This document shows, in pieces, positions 26,301-38,300 of a stretch of 64,000 nucleotides of DNA; position 1 is the stretch's first letter; the number at the start of each line of letters is the position of its first letter. A model generated the notes under the pieces. That model saw nothing but the letters and a program-made list of their open reading frames with translations. It made no database searches and was not told the origin of the DNA. Position numbers and translations under genes: made by a program. Origin of the DNA: Edolisoma coerulescens (Eukaryota; Chordata; Aves; Passeriformes; Campephagidae); contig VWZW01004700.1 of the NCBI GenBank assembly GCA_013397115.1, positions 1,100,869 to 1,164,868 on the forward strand, read 5' to 3'.

Positions 26301-29300
26301 TATCAAATTATGCTTTAAAGTTTTTTGATTTTGTTCATTTCAAGCACAAAAAAAAAGCAAGTGACAACACAGATTTTTCCTCTGGACTTCTGAGGCTCTT
26401 GCATTTCAATTAAAAGCACGTGTTAATTTTGTCTTTCTGCCTTCTGCATGTCTGATGCTTTGTTACCCTTAAATTTAGGGGTTACTTCTCTAAGCTTTCC
26501 AAGACAGACAAACTTTTTTTAAAGCACTTTGCATATGATTTAAAAAATAGTAATAAAATCATTAATAAGCTGAGATACTTTCCAAGTACTGTGAATTTAA
26601 TAAATTCTTGCTTAGTGGATCATAATTTCATTGATGTATCAGTTGTGATGATTCTAGTTAGTACTGTAAAGGTTATGCATCTGACTTTTTTTGAGGTGCC
26701 AAAAGACATGTTTCAGTTCTTCCTGAATTCTTCAAAATGTCTTAAGTGAAGAGCAGAACTTTACTTCTCTATACAGATTGCCATCAACGAGTGTCTGTTA
26801 AATATTTATTTTTGGACCCTGGTGTATTTTGAGTTTTGGCTTCTCTAATCTAATCTGTTTCTTTTGTTTTATGATAGTTAGCAGAGAGGAATATGGGTTC
26901 ATTTGTTTCATAACAAATATATAAGGAGAATAATCAAGGTAAAAAATACACAGAACAAGATCATTTAGCATAGAAAAGACTTGACACCCTCTATGAGGCT
27001 CATACCAAGTTGTATTAGAGGGTTCTTCTGGGCTATACATTATATTCTGAATAGAGATGCTGTAGATGTTAAGATGTTTTGTTGGGTGTGTAGTTCAGAT
27101 GAGTGCATATTTGCTCAGTAACGTCTGCATGGTGCAGTGGGTTCTTGCTAGTGGGACTTGTGAAACGTGGCTTTGACAACATCCAGGCTGCTTTGCAGAG
27201 AAGAGAGATGGGCTGGTGTCGCAGCAGGGCTTACTGTGCTGGCTTCCAGTGAGGGGAGATGGGAACTGCAGCGTAGTGTAGGATCAGCTCAGTGGTTTGC
27301 CCTTGGGGAAAACAATTAGATAATGGGGTTGGGGTTTTTTTGGGTTTTGTTGTTGTGGTTTGGTTTTCTTTGTTGTTGGGTTGTTTTTTTTCCTCTGTTT
27401 TTGTGAACTTCGAGTTGGGTAATATTTTGAATAAATATTATCTTATCAAGAATGAATTCTGGAGTTCTGTTTTAGTCTAGTTTCCTAGGAAACCAAAACA
27501 AATGTTTCTCTCCCTTCACTGTCACAGTTTTGCCAATTTAATCTGAACTTGATAGAGGAGGAGGTACTGAACACATTGAATTCTTGAATATTTCATAAAA
27601 GTGTGCAGCTGAGAAGAGGGGAGAGAACTTATGATTGCCCCCTTAAGGGAAGAGGTTTAAAGTGAGCTCTACTTGAGATCAGAATTCATCTAAGCAACGC
27701 CTTCAGTTAATAAATCCAGTGATAATGCTATTTGAATTGCTGCGTATGTGTATACCGAAAACTAGGGGGTTTTATTGATGGTTTTTTTGGTGTGGGAATT
27801 TTTTTTTGTTTTGTTTCTTTCCTCTGAACTGGATATCCTTTTCCTTCCAATTTTCTGCGGTATTTAGTAGAGAATCATGGGTATTTTCTTACGAAAATAG
27901 GTTCATCAGAAGTATCACATCTAGATGTGAAGGGAGGAGTCTGATTCTGGTCTAACACAGCACAAGAGATGAATGATATAATCCCATGGGGTTTGTCTCA
28001 AGAGCAGGAAAATAAAAGTCATAGAGAATGGTTTTTTGGGGGTTCTTTTGGTTTTGGGTTTTCGTTTTTTTTTTTTAAACTCTGGATTCTTAAACTGGAT
28101 GTAGCCTTGCAGTATCTGTGTTTTCACAGCGCTAAAAAAATTCCAGTGATGTTTGAAGGGGAGTGGATTTGGCTCCTATCCCTACTGGTTTTAGCACCTT
28201 TCTTTGCTGATATAGAAAATGGAAGAAGGGGGATCTCTTTCAGAAATACTGGAAGAAAATTAAAATCTGATTTGAAGCTGAAATAAGAGGGTAAGAAAAG
28301 GCTTCATTTCGTTACTCATCTTAATGCGTATTTAGCCCAAACCCACATAGTTTTGGTTCTTACGTCTGATAGCTTGAATTTTTACTTTCTTTTTTTTGGA
28401 AACACAGCTAAACTCAAGATGCCTGACAACGGTGGAAGGTGTGTGTGTGTGTGTCACAAGTTAGTGTGTGTTTTCTGTCAAGAGGATTTCTCACTTAGCT
28501 TACCTTAAAAAAATCCAGTATTGTCCATTTTGAATGAGGGTGGAGAGTTCTTCTCTGTACTGGGCAATTTGGTTCTTAGAAAGAGATTAAAGTTCTTCGC
28601 AGTTTTTTTCCTCGATACTGACCAAAATATATGAGAACTAGTTGCTAGACTATGGAGGGGTTGGAGCTTACCTAGGAAAAGATGGTTGTGGGAGGAGGGA
28701 AGAGGGAGCAGTACGTCAATATTGGGAAATACAACAGAATCTCATCTGTGTTCCCAGCTCTGAAAGTCTGTTACTTATGAGTTGACACTGAAGGTGAGGT
28801 GTACTGCAGCTTTATCATTGTGAAAAGCCAGTAGCAGGCAGGGTAAAGGTACTCTGAGTGATCTGAATTGTTTTAGATAGAGCCTGTTTGCCAAATGCGA
28901 ATTTTTTTCCCAAGATTTCCAAGCATTCTGTCATGGATGGCTTCCTAAAGTGTGCCATGTGAACTGTGGAGTCCCAAATGGTGTCCTTTTAGAAGCACAG
29001 TCTACACTTGAGTGGATTACTTAATTAATGCAAAAAGCATTCATGTAGGTCTTGCTTTGAAATCCAGTGTGCTCACTGGTTACAGTGCTGTTTTTCTGTG
29101 GACAGTCGGTGGTATGTGTTACATTTCCTGTAGGTGAGAGTTTAGAAATACAAGGATGAATATTCTCATGTGCAGGGATGTGAAAAGTGAATTAATACCC
29201 GCTCTAAGAGCAGATTTATGGCTCCTTTCCAGTTTTTTGATACCCTCTGCTTTGTGTTCCTCCCTCCATTTCATTCCAGACACTGAGAAAAAGACCCATA

Positions 29301-32300
29301 ATAATCAGTTCCTGCTGTTAAGAATGCTTTTTTTCTAGCCACTATTTTGTTTTATGCTTATGAGATAGAGGCTGAGAACTGGATGTGCAGAAATTCTGTG
29401 TGCTCCTTCCATGTTTGCTGAAGAGAGTCTGTGTATAGCCTCACATGAGCTTCCCAGGTGATTTAAGCAGATGAGGTTGTCCTACTGCCAGAAGGCACTA
29501 TCCTGCCATTCCCTTGCGAGGGAATGAGGTTTGTGTGCCTGTACGGGCTAGTGAAACCTAATTTGGGGAGCCTAATTTTTTTTTTTTTTTAAGTCACATT
29601 TCCTTGAAAGTTTGGGAAGGGCAGAACTATCTCCTTTGGCAGCAAGCAGTGGGGTCTGGTCAGCTTTGCAGCATGTGGTGAGGCTTCACCTTTGGGGCTC
29701 TGCTTACTCCATTAAATCAGTCTGAAGATCCATTCTCATCTTACTTCTATATCCAGTGAACTTCTCTTTCAAGCCAGGTGAATGCACTAGTTGCAGATTT
29801 AGAAATCCCCCCTTGTCCCAAGGAGGTGCCTGCCGCAGGGATAAAGGAGGGAAGTAGGACTGCCCTTTTGTCGCACGATGGTGGTCGGCTTCAGTTGTCT
29901 TGTCAGTCCGTATTGCTGGACTTCAATAAGTCACATGAATTTCCAGTAGCCTCTTTTGTGTGTGGATAGAAGCTTTAGTTTAGTTAATGGAAGGAGATTG
30001 TTTTGCATTTTAACGATGATCATTACTTAAGGGAAGCTCAGGTTTTCTAACATAGAAGGTAGGGCAGTCACAGTATTTAATTAAAGTTCAACTTTTTGGT
30101 TTGGTTGGGTCTTTTTTTTCAAACTGCATGGTATTAAAACATTGTGCTTTTTCCAGATAACTGTTGTTGTTGTTCATGTAGCTACCATTTAAAGCTTTGT
30201 ACTGAAAGCTGCAAGTTAGTAGCTTGTGAATTAAATGAGTACCTCATTCTCTGAAAGAAACATTCCATGGAGAAACGTACAGTCTTTGGCATCAAAGATG
30301 TGGCTGTGCGAAGGCCCTTCTTCGTCAGCTCTGTCCTCCCTTCATTCTAGGTCATCTTGGGAGTTTTGCATTACGTGCATGACTGTGTGTGCACATGAGT
30401 GTATATGTCTCTATCTTATTTTAGTGCTTTGTTCTTTCAAGTGACAGTCAAAAGTTTGAATTTCTGGGTTATAGAACAATATGTTTCAGGAAAGTCTTGT
30501 TTGGGAAATGTGGTTAGATAAGTGACAGAGCAGTTCTTGCAGGGAAACTGGTTTTGTTCACTGGTTCGCCAAGCTTGATTGTAAATGTGGTTGCATAGGA
30601 GGCACATGAGTTTGCACTGGTGAATCTGAAGAGCAGAAATTCGATTAATAGACAGGATTTTTTGTTTTGATATTTGTTTAGTTGATGGTCTCTAGCTGAT
30701 GTTTTGAGTAGCTGATTATTCACTTAAGATCCTTGTCTCCTCTTATAGAGGATCTTATGTCTCTTCTGGATGCTGACATACATTCTGCTCACCCAAGTGT
30801 CATTATTGATGCTGATGCTATGTTTTCAGAAGATATTAGTTACTTTGGTTATCCATCCTTTCGGCGCTCATCACTTTCCAGGCTAGGCTCATCCAGAGGT
30901 AATTTTGCACCTTTTTTCTTTGTAATAAGTAGTTTGCTGTGGAAAAACTAGTGATAGTACACAGTGGTGGTTTAGCTGCTGATTTAATGTGAAAGTAGAC
31001 TGTGGTATGTTGTCAAATGTAGAGTAGACAAGTAGACTGTTGCTCATCAAAATTATTAATGAATTCTGACTATTAGCAGGTAAGTTCTGCAAGAATGTTG
31101 ATAGTCATGTATTTTAAATCTAATTGTTGATCATTGGTGTTGCAAGGTGTTATATAATTTTTGCATGTTAAGTTTATTTTAAACTGTAGTGTATGTACCT
31201 ACTAATACATAGATTGCATTACAAATATTTAATTTGGCTCAAAAATTAGTAATAATCGATGACATGCCGCATTCTTAATACTATTTTTTTTTTTCTTTCT
31301 TTCTTTTGGGTTGCTCTTTGTACACTGTTCTTCACATTTCCTTAGTTGTTCCATGACAGAAGTTACCTTTATGGAATGAGGAACTTTAGATAATAAGGAG
31401 GGAGAAGAAACCTAAATTTTACTTTCTGGAAGCATTTTTGTAGTTGGATAAGGAGAACTATTGGCAGGTGATAAAAAAAGCTCCTTGAGCAGTGTTAGGG
31501 CATTTTTTCTTTTAAGCATTATACACTTAAAAGATTTATAACAGACCATGCAGCAATTTCCTATCTTTTTGAAGCTGTTGCCACAAATGCCTAGAGTATT
31601 TCCAAACTGTTAATCCAACCTCTGGTGTGATTGTTTATTTAGTACAGCTTCATTGCCTTTCATGAACACGTTTTAATATATTAATTGCTGAACATGTAGG
31701 TTCCCGTTACAAAATTATTAGTCAGGGGTTAGTGTGATGTTTGCTAGAAAGTAAGTACAGTACTTATATGAAATAAATCTGTAAGACAGGCTGTCGTGTT
31801 TGGCTTATGTAAAAGCTCTCCCATTTGTCTAATACAGCAAAAGAACCAAGACTTGGCGTAATCCATTGAAACTAGGATATAATAATGCAGTCATCTCGTA
31901 TATGTAATTCCAGTTGATTTTTGTGAGCATAAGTGAGGTACTTCATAGGTTAAATGCATTTATGTGCATGTGCGAATATTCAGCATCTGACATAACTCCT
32001 TCTAAATTCCTCCTTTTTTTTCCTTTTCTAAGGTTATTCTATATAAGACGTTACCACGAATTTTATAATCCTTATTTTCCATGCATAGTTGACTTGTGGA
32101 AAGTTAGTTTGATTACCTGATTTAAAAATTTTTTCTGCATGAGCGAACTGCAGAGTACTGGCTTTAGACAGTTTATAGGCCAATTGGAGGGGAAGCATTT
32201 TGGTAAGGAACATTTTCCTATGAGGATCCTTTTAAAAACTTGTCTGACTCTTGAAAAGTTTTCATTTGATCTACTCAAAGCAGATACACTTTAATTTATT

Positions 32301-35300
32301 AAATCCAGTCCTATTAAATCCAGGAATACTGCTTTAAACAAAAGGGGTTGGATTATCAAACATGTATGAGAGCTTTTTTTAATGCTTGCTTTCTTTAACC
32401 TTTTCAAATTACTGTTTTTCTGGGAAAGTTGTTATGAAACTCTCTAATAAATACTCTTTTTTGGTTTGTATAAAGATGTCTGACAGACTATATAGACATA
32501 AGATTCTTATATTGTTGTAACTGATAAAACTACAGAACTGTGCATATTGTACTAGAAAACTTTAAATAGCAATGTAAAATGTATTTGGCCTCTTATGATG
32601 TAAGTGAAATTGCTCTAGCATTTTTTCATAGTGCACAAAACTCTAAGCCTTTATTTTTAGCTTATTTTATGTTTAGTAATTCTAAAGTACATATTCTTGA
32701 AAGAGTTAATATATTGAATGTTGCATGTCAGGACTATATTTTTATCTGTGTGAGTAGATTTAACTGCTGTTAGTTGCATCCTGAAGGGTCTTTACTAGAG
32801 AGTGGCTTACTTTTATCCCACTGGTGTGACCCAATTGCATACCAGTTCTCCTTCTTCCCTTAGAGAGAGACTCTGAGCTGTTGCGTGAACGTGAGTCCGT
32901 TTTACGTTTGCGTGAACGAAGGTGGCTTGATGGAGCCTCATTTGATAATGAAAGAGGCTCAACAAGTAAGGAAGGGGAACCAAACCTGGACAAGAAGAAT
33001 ACACCTGTTCAAAGTCCTGTTTCTTTAGGAGAAGACTTGCAGTGGTGGCCAGATAAGGTATGGATTTTTTTGAATCTGTTATTTGCATGCTGTGCAATAG
33101 ATCTGTTTTGGGGTTTTTTTTCTGAATAAATACTGTGTGTTTCCTTTTTGACTATCACATCTTAGTTTTGTGAGATAATGTAATAAAGCATATTCCTTAT
33201 TATGCACTTAAGTTATACATAATAATTACATCCTTATAGCTGCACTTCTGTTACTACTGTTTTAATTTTCTTCTCTGTGTATTTTCAAGACACTGCTGTA
33301 GATCATAAGGCTTGGGTTGTGTTTTTTTCTTTCTTTAATTTACTTGGGTGCTCAAAGTATTTAATTGGCAGTAGGAAACTCATGAAACAATCTAAACTAT
33401 GCTTCATCAAGGAAACATTTTTTGATAAGCATTATTATTCCTAGAGATACTTTCAGTTTGAGTGGGTTGGGCTTTTAAACTACAGTGGTAAAAATTGGCA
33501 TTTATTTGCAGTTGTGTTTTGAGTTGATCAGTAACTTGGTTGCTCTTTCAAAATCCTTTGGCTTTGATTAGCTGATTTTCTTTGTAACCTTAATTCCATT
33601 TCAAGGCAAGAAGTAATTACCATAGGAGATAACAGTGGTAGAAACGCCACCTATATGTTGCTAATTGAATGTCTGTAGTCATTGTCTTTATGGATTACCT
33701 ATATGTTCGGGGAGATGACTTATAAAAAACCTAAATAAAATAAAACCCAAACCAGCCAACCAAACCAAAAAGCTTTCTAAGAATGGAAGTGATCATCTAT
33801 GTTTATTAGACCAAATTTTATGAACTTGGTCTGGTGTTCCCATTTCTGTCTGTCTGCAGGATCTGTGAGGTTGCTTTTTTGATCTGTCACACTTCCTTTT
33901 TCTGTGTCTCTGTTCATTTGAGACTAAATCTAGATAGCTGGAAAAGAAAGGTGAATATAGAGGCTTATTTTGGCTTAAAGCAGCATGACTTTAGATGCTA
34001 TTGCCTTCTTTTGGGCATTCAAACTGAGAAATTAAGAGACCTAAAAAGAATGTTTGTCTAATAGTTGCTCTCTACCAGATCTTTTATGTCTAAACTGGTT
34101 TTTGTTTGTTTGTTTTGGATTTGTTGTTGGTTTGGTTTTGTTTTGTTTTTCCTCGTCTTGTAACATTGAACTTCTCTGTCAGTGAAAGTTGGCAGCTTTT
34201 GTCCCCCTAGCTTAGAAAATGTAGCTTGGGTAGAGAGACTTTTCAGGAATTTAACATCAAAGAATAAATATAGTTTAGATTTGGGATACTGACTCATCAT
34301 CTGTGTTTTGGTAATGTTACTCTGGCCATTATTACTGGTGTGGGGTTTTTTTTAAAAATTTTTATTTTGCTGTGGTATCTAACTGTATGCCTGTGCAATT
34401 TATCTATACTGAACTGCTTCCCACTTAACTTTTTGCATATGCACTCTTATAAACCCTAGCTTCTGGGCTTCCAGTCAAATTAAGGTGTCTTACTGGAAAG
34501 GCCTTCCATTTTTATTCAAAAGTAATTAAACTTTCCATCATTTCCTTCAGCTGAACATTCATAAGAAAAGGTTCTGTGTCTTTCTTGCTATAGCCCCAGT
34601 ATGAATTTTTGTTTGTAGTATTTTTCAACAGAAATTATTCAAGGTGAAAATCCTGAGGGAGATGGTTTAGCAGAGAGGTCAGTTCAGATGTTTCTTCCAT
34701 TCTGGAAAATAGGAAGGAGGTCTTGAAATGTTAATGGAAAAGACGGTAAGCTAGGGGGCAAGTTAAAGCACACAAGAAACCACTACAAAGAACCAGTTGT
34801 GTTTGCAAACATTTGTCCTTCATTTTTCATTATTTTGACCTTTAGCATTTGAGACAGAGCTGTGGTAGGCTGTGATGAGGGTGGTTAACTTTTGTTTGTG
34901 GGAGGTGAAGTACCAACCTGAGAGGCGTGGGTGAAACTTTTGGAAAGCTGATAGTGTTCCCAAATGCATCCGTTTCACCCACAGTCTGGGACTGGTGGTG
35001 TATAGACATGTGGCACAGGTACTGAGTTTACTCCACCAAATAAATGTCGTCAACTTCTCAGGAATCCAAGTCAATGAGTATGTTCTTCTGGTATTTTGAA
35101 TCTTGTTGCACTGAAGTACTGTCAGTCTGCACTTGCTCTGTATCAGCCTTGTGCCATGTGTGTCAGAGCCACTCTGTAGTAATGGCAAGTGGGGCTGGTT
35201 TTTCCCTGCTTGACTGTAATGAGGTACAAACCAAGCCTTCAGTTTTTTCAAGTAGGTATGTTCTGCTTAGCTGTTGAGATACTTAGATTTTGTCAATAGT

Positions 35301-38300
35301 CTGCATCATCTCCAAGTGTGTTAATTTCTGTGGTCTGAAATAAAAATTTGTAGTTGAACAGGAGTCTCAGGTTTACAGAAGCAGAGCTGTTGTGTTGTTC
35401 CTGCATCTTTGGGCAGCTGGTTCAATGGCCCTGTGGAGGTGAATGTAGCATTGATCCTGGAGCACTTAGGTCACAACTGCTAATATTTTGATGGAAGGGA
35501 GAGAAAAATTTTGACTGGCAGGTCTCTCTAATATTCAGCTTCTGGTACAAAGCTGTTTGTTTATAAAAAATATGTTAGCAAGATGAAAAGTCATAATGAG
35601 AGTGTCTTGGAGCAAAAATTAATTGCTTTCCATACTTACCTCTGAGGCATTAGGCCAGATAACTTCTGAAGATTCATCTATGCTGATGAAGTAGAGATGC
35701 ATCTCATTAGGCTACAGTAGGTTCTGATGACAGCTCTTTCTCAGAATGTGCAGTGTTTATGCCATGGCACGTATTAACAGTCATGACGTGGATTAGTGTT
35801 TGTGTTACTTCTGTGCTGTGTTGGTAGATGCCCTCCAGAACAAAATAGTTCTCTAATGATTTAACTAATTCTGGAGCCTCTTATCAGGGTATGAAAGAGA
35901 ATTGCTTGTGATTGCTTTGGTCCTTTCCTCCTGCTGCTTTTCTCTTTTTCCCAAAATATTGGTGTGCATTTGAGTGTTTGGTAAGAGCTGTCCTGAATGA
36001 ATCCTGTGTTACTCAAGGACACACTCACACCTTTTGGAATGCGCCCTTCTGGGCATGAAAACAGTAAAAAAATAGTGTAAATCCAGACTTATGAAACTAA
36101 AAATGTTTCCACTTTTAAACTTCTGTGGTGAAAAGTCTCCTAATTTAGGGAACAGAAAAATGTACTGGATGGTGGGACTTCTTTTAATGGCTGCCTGAGT
36201 TCAGTTTCCTCTCAGATGGGTGAACTACGTAAACATGGTGTATTGTAATCTGAGAGTCAGTTAAAGATACTGATCTGGGAGATAACCACTACAGAGAAGA
36301 CTAGATATCATGTACCTCTCTTTCAGACCTGTAGCTGTAGAAGACAGCATTTGATTTTATACTGGTTTAAATTGGGTTTTTTTTTTTTCATTTTTTGTAA
36401 AACTGTAAGTGGAAGAAAAATTTGAGTTATTACTAGTAAGGAACTTCAGAAAGAACATGTTTGTCCTAGAGCTGCACTTGCTGAGGAGCAATGAAATGTT
36501 ATAAATGTTTCTCAGTAAACAGTGAATTTAATAATTGATTTCTTGGGTAGTTTGCAAGATATCTTCCTGACTATACTTAGTAATGGAATAATGGAATTAT
36601 GTTGCTTTTTTTGTTAATTTCAAACAGCCAGAATTTCAAGCAGTAACATTTTTTTTTCAGTGTTGCATGTCAAGAGATCTTCTCATCTTTAATTTTATGA
36701 GCAATGTCGTATTCTTAAAACACTGTGTAAGCTCTTAATATAAACTGTCCAAGTTAATTGCCATGTATATGCTATTTCTAAAGTTCAGGGAAATAATACC
36801 TATTTCTTTCTTCCTTCACTTCTTCAGATGCATTGTGTATGGGGACATGCTGAGTTTGAGACAATCTGGATATATCTTTATTTTCAGGTTCGACATTCAT
36901 GGGTGCTCTGAAAAAAACCAATTCCAAGTTCATTTTTTTTATTTATGTGTTTTTATAGATGCATTTGTAATTTTGTTGTCTTAGACTTCGTATTTCTGTG
37001 TTTGTAGGATGGAACAAAGTTTATTTCTATTGGAGCTCTATATTCTGAGCTCGTGGCTGTTAGCAGTAAAGGAGAACTCTACCAATGGAAGTGGAGTGAA
37101 TCAGAGCCTTACAGAAATGCACAGGTACTGTATAGCTTTAAATGTTTCCCTTCAGAATTATTTATATGCTTTGAATATCTAAAACATTATTTTGTTTCCA
37201 AAGAATCCTTCGCTACATCATCCACGAGCCATGTTCTTGGGGTTAACCAATGAAAAGATAGTGCTGCTTTCTGCAAATAGCATTAGAGCAACTGTTGCCA
37301 CGGAAAATAACAAGGTATGAAATGTTTGCTGGTTGCTGACTTTGACAAAGCTGGGTTTTTTCAATTGCTTGCAGTATATTATAGAGAGGTTGTTTCTTCA
37401 GCTTCATCTGCACTAGAAAGTACTTAAATTCATTTGCACATTCATTTCTTTTCTTCCCCATCTGGTGTTTTGTAGAAATGCAAAAAGTTTTAAAAAAGGA
37501 ATCTGTCAGATTTACAGCTGAAACAGTGAAAAGATACCTGGTTTACCTGATTATTTGAAATGCTTGACTTTTTGCTGTTACAGTAGAAACTGACACTAGT
37601 TTGAGAATAGAGAACTTGTTAATGTTCTGTATAGATTTAGTAGAAAAATTAAGGACATCGAAGCTTTCAGTGATGTAAATTGTCTAAATATGCTTTTCAG
37701 CCCAGTTAGAGTGACCTTGAAACTGATTTGGTAAAGACACCAACAGGTCCATATACTTTTTGGCAGGTTTCTCTTTTTTTTTTTCCAACCTTTTTTGTTA
37801 ACGTTGGGGACTGGAAATAGAGGGGAAAGCAATTCTGAAAAGCTCTCTTTTGGGGAAAGAAAAGATGGTAGGGGATAAATTTCCAAAGGGTATAATTGGT
37901 TTTTTGTTTTATGATGTGTTTCTCTTTTTTCCCCTTTCAAAACCGGTAAATATTATGTTAAAGATGCAACTGATGTGCAACTTTCTTTCTTTTTTTTCCT
38001 CTACCTTCACTCTTCCTTTCTTTCCTTCTCCCTTAGGTTGCTACATGGGTAGATGAAACTTTAAGCTCCGTAGCCTCTAAATTAGAACACACTGCACAGA
38101 CATACTCGGAGCTTCAGGGAGAACGGATTGTTTCTTTACATTGTTGTGCTCTTTACACGTGTGCTCAACTAGAGAACAACTTGTATTGGTGGTAAGTAAT
38201 ACTGTGTTTGTGTACAACACTGTAGATGCTCTGGATGTCTTCATGTCTCTGGCTCTGAGAAGCATTGCAAAACTACTGAACCACCATTGTTCTGAGTTTA

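Larger units (their letters stand above)
24250..30748 (+). other. UBR5 intron 7
   Basis: 6499 nt, the longest complete intron in the window. It holds T/G-rich tracts (27325-27392, 27776-27822, 28031-28077), a (GT)8 run (28439-28454), an 8-bp perfect hairpin (29507-29526) and GC-richer patches at about 27060-27310 and 29400-29900 that I cannot assign. No gene seen. Confidence 0.75.

Noticed and set aside
28408..28438. 31-nt pseudo-exon between AACACAG and GTGTGTG in intron 7
   Set aside because: It would shift the frame, and its donor is simply the start of the (GT)8 repeat.
34820..35251. 143-codon minus-strand open frame in intron 9
   Set aside because: No domain and biased composition; single open frames of this length are expected by chance in 64 kb.
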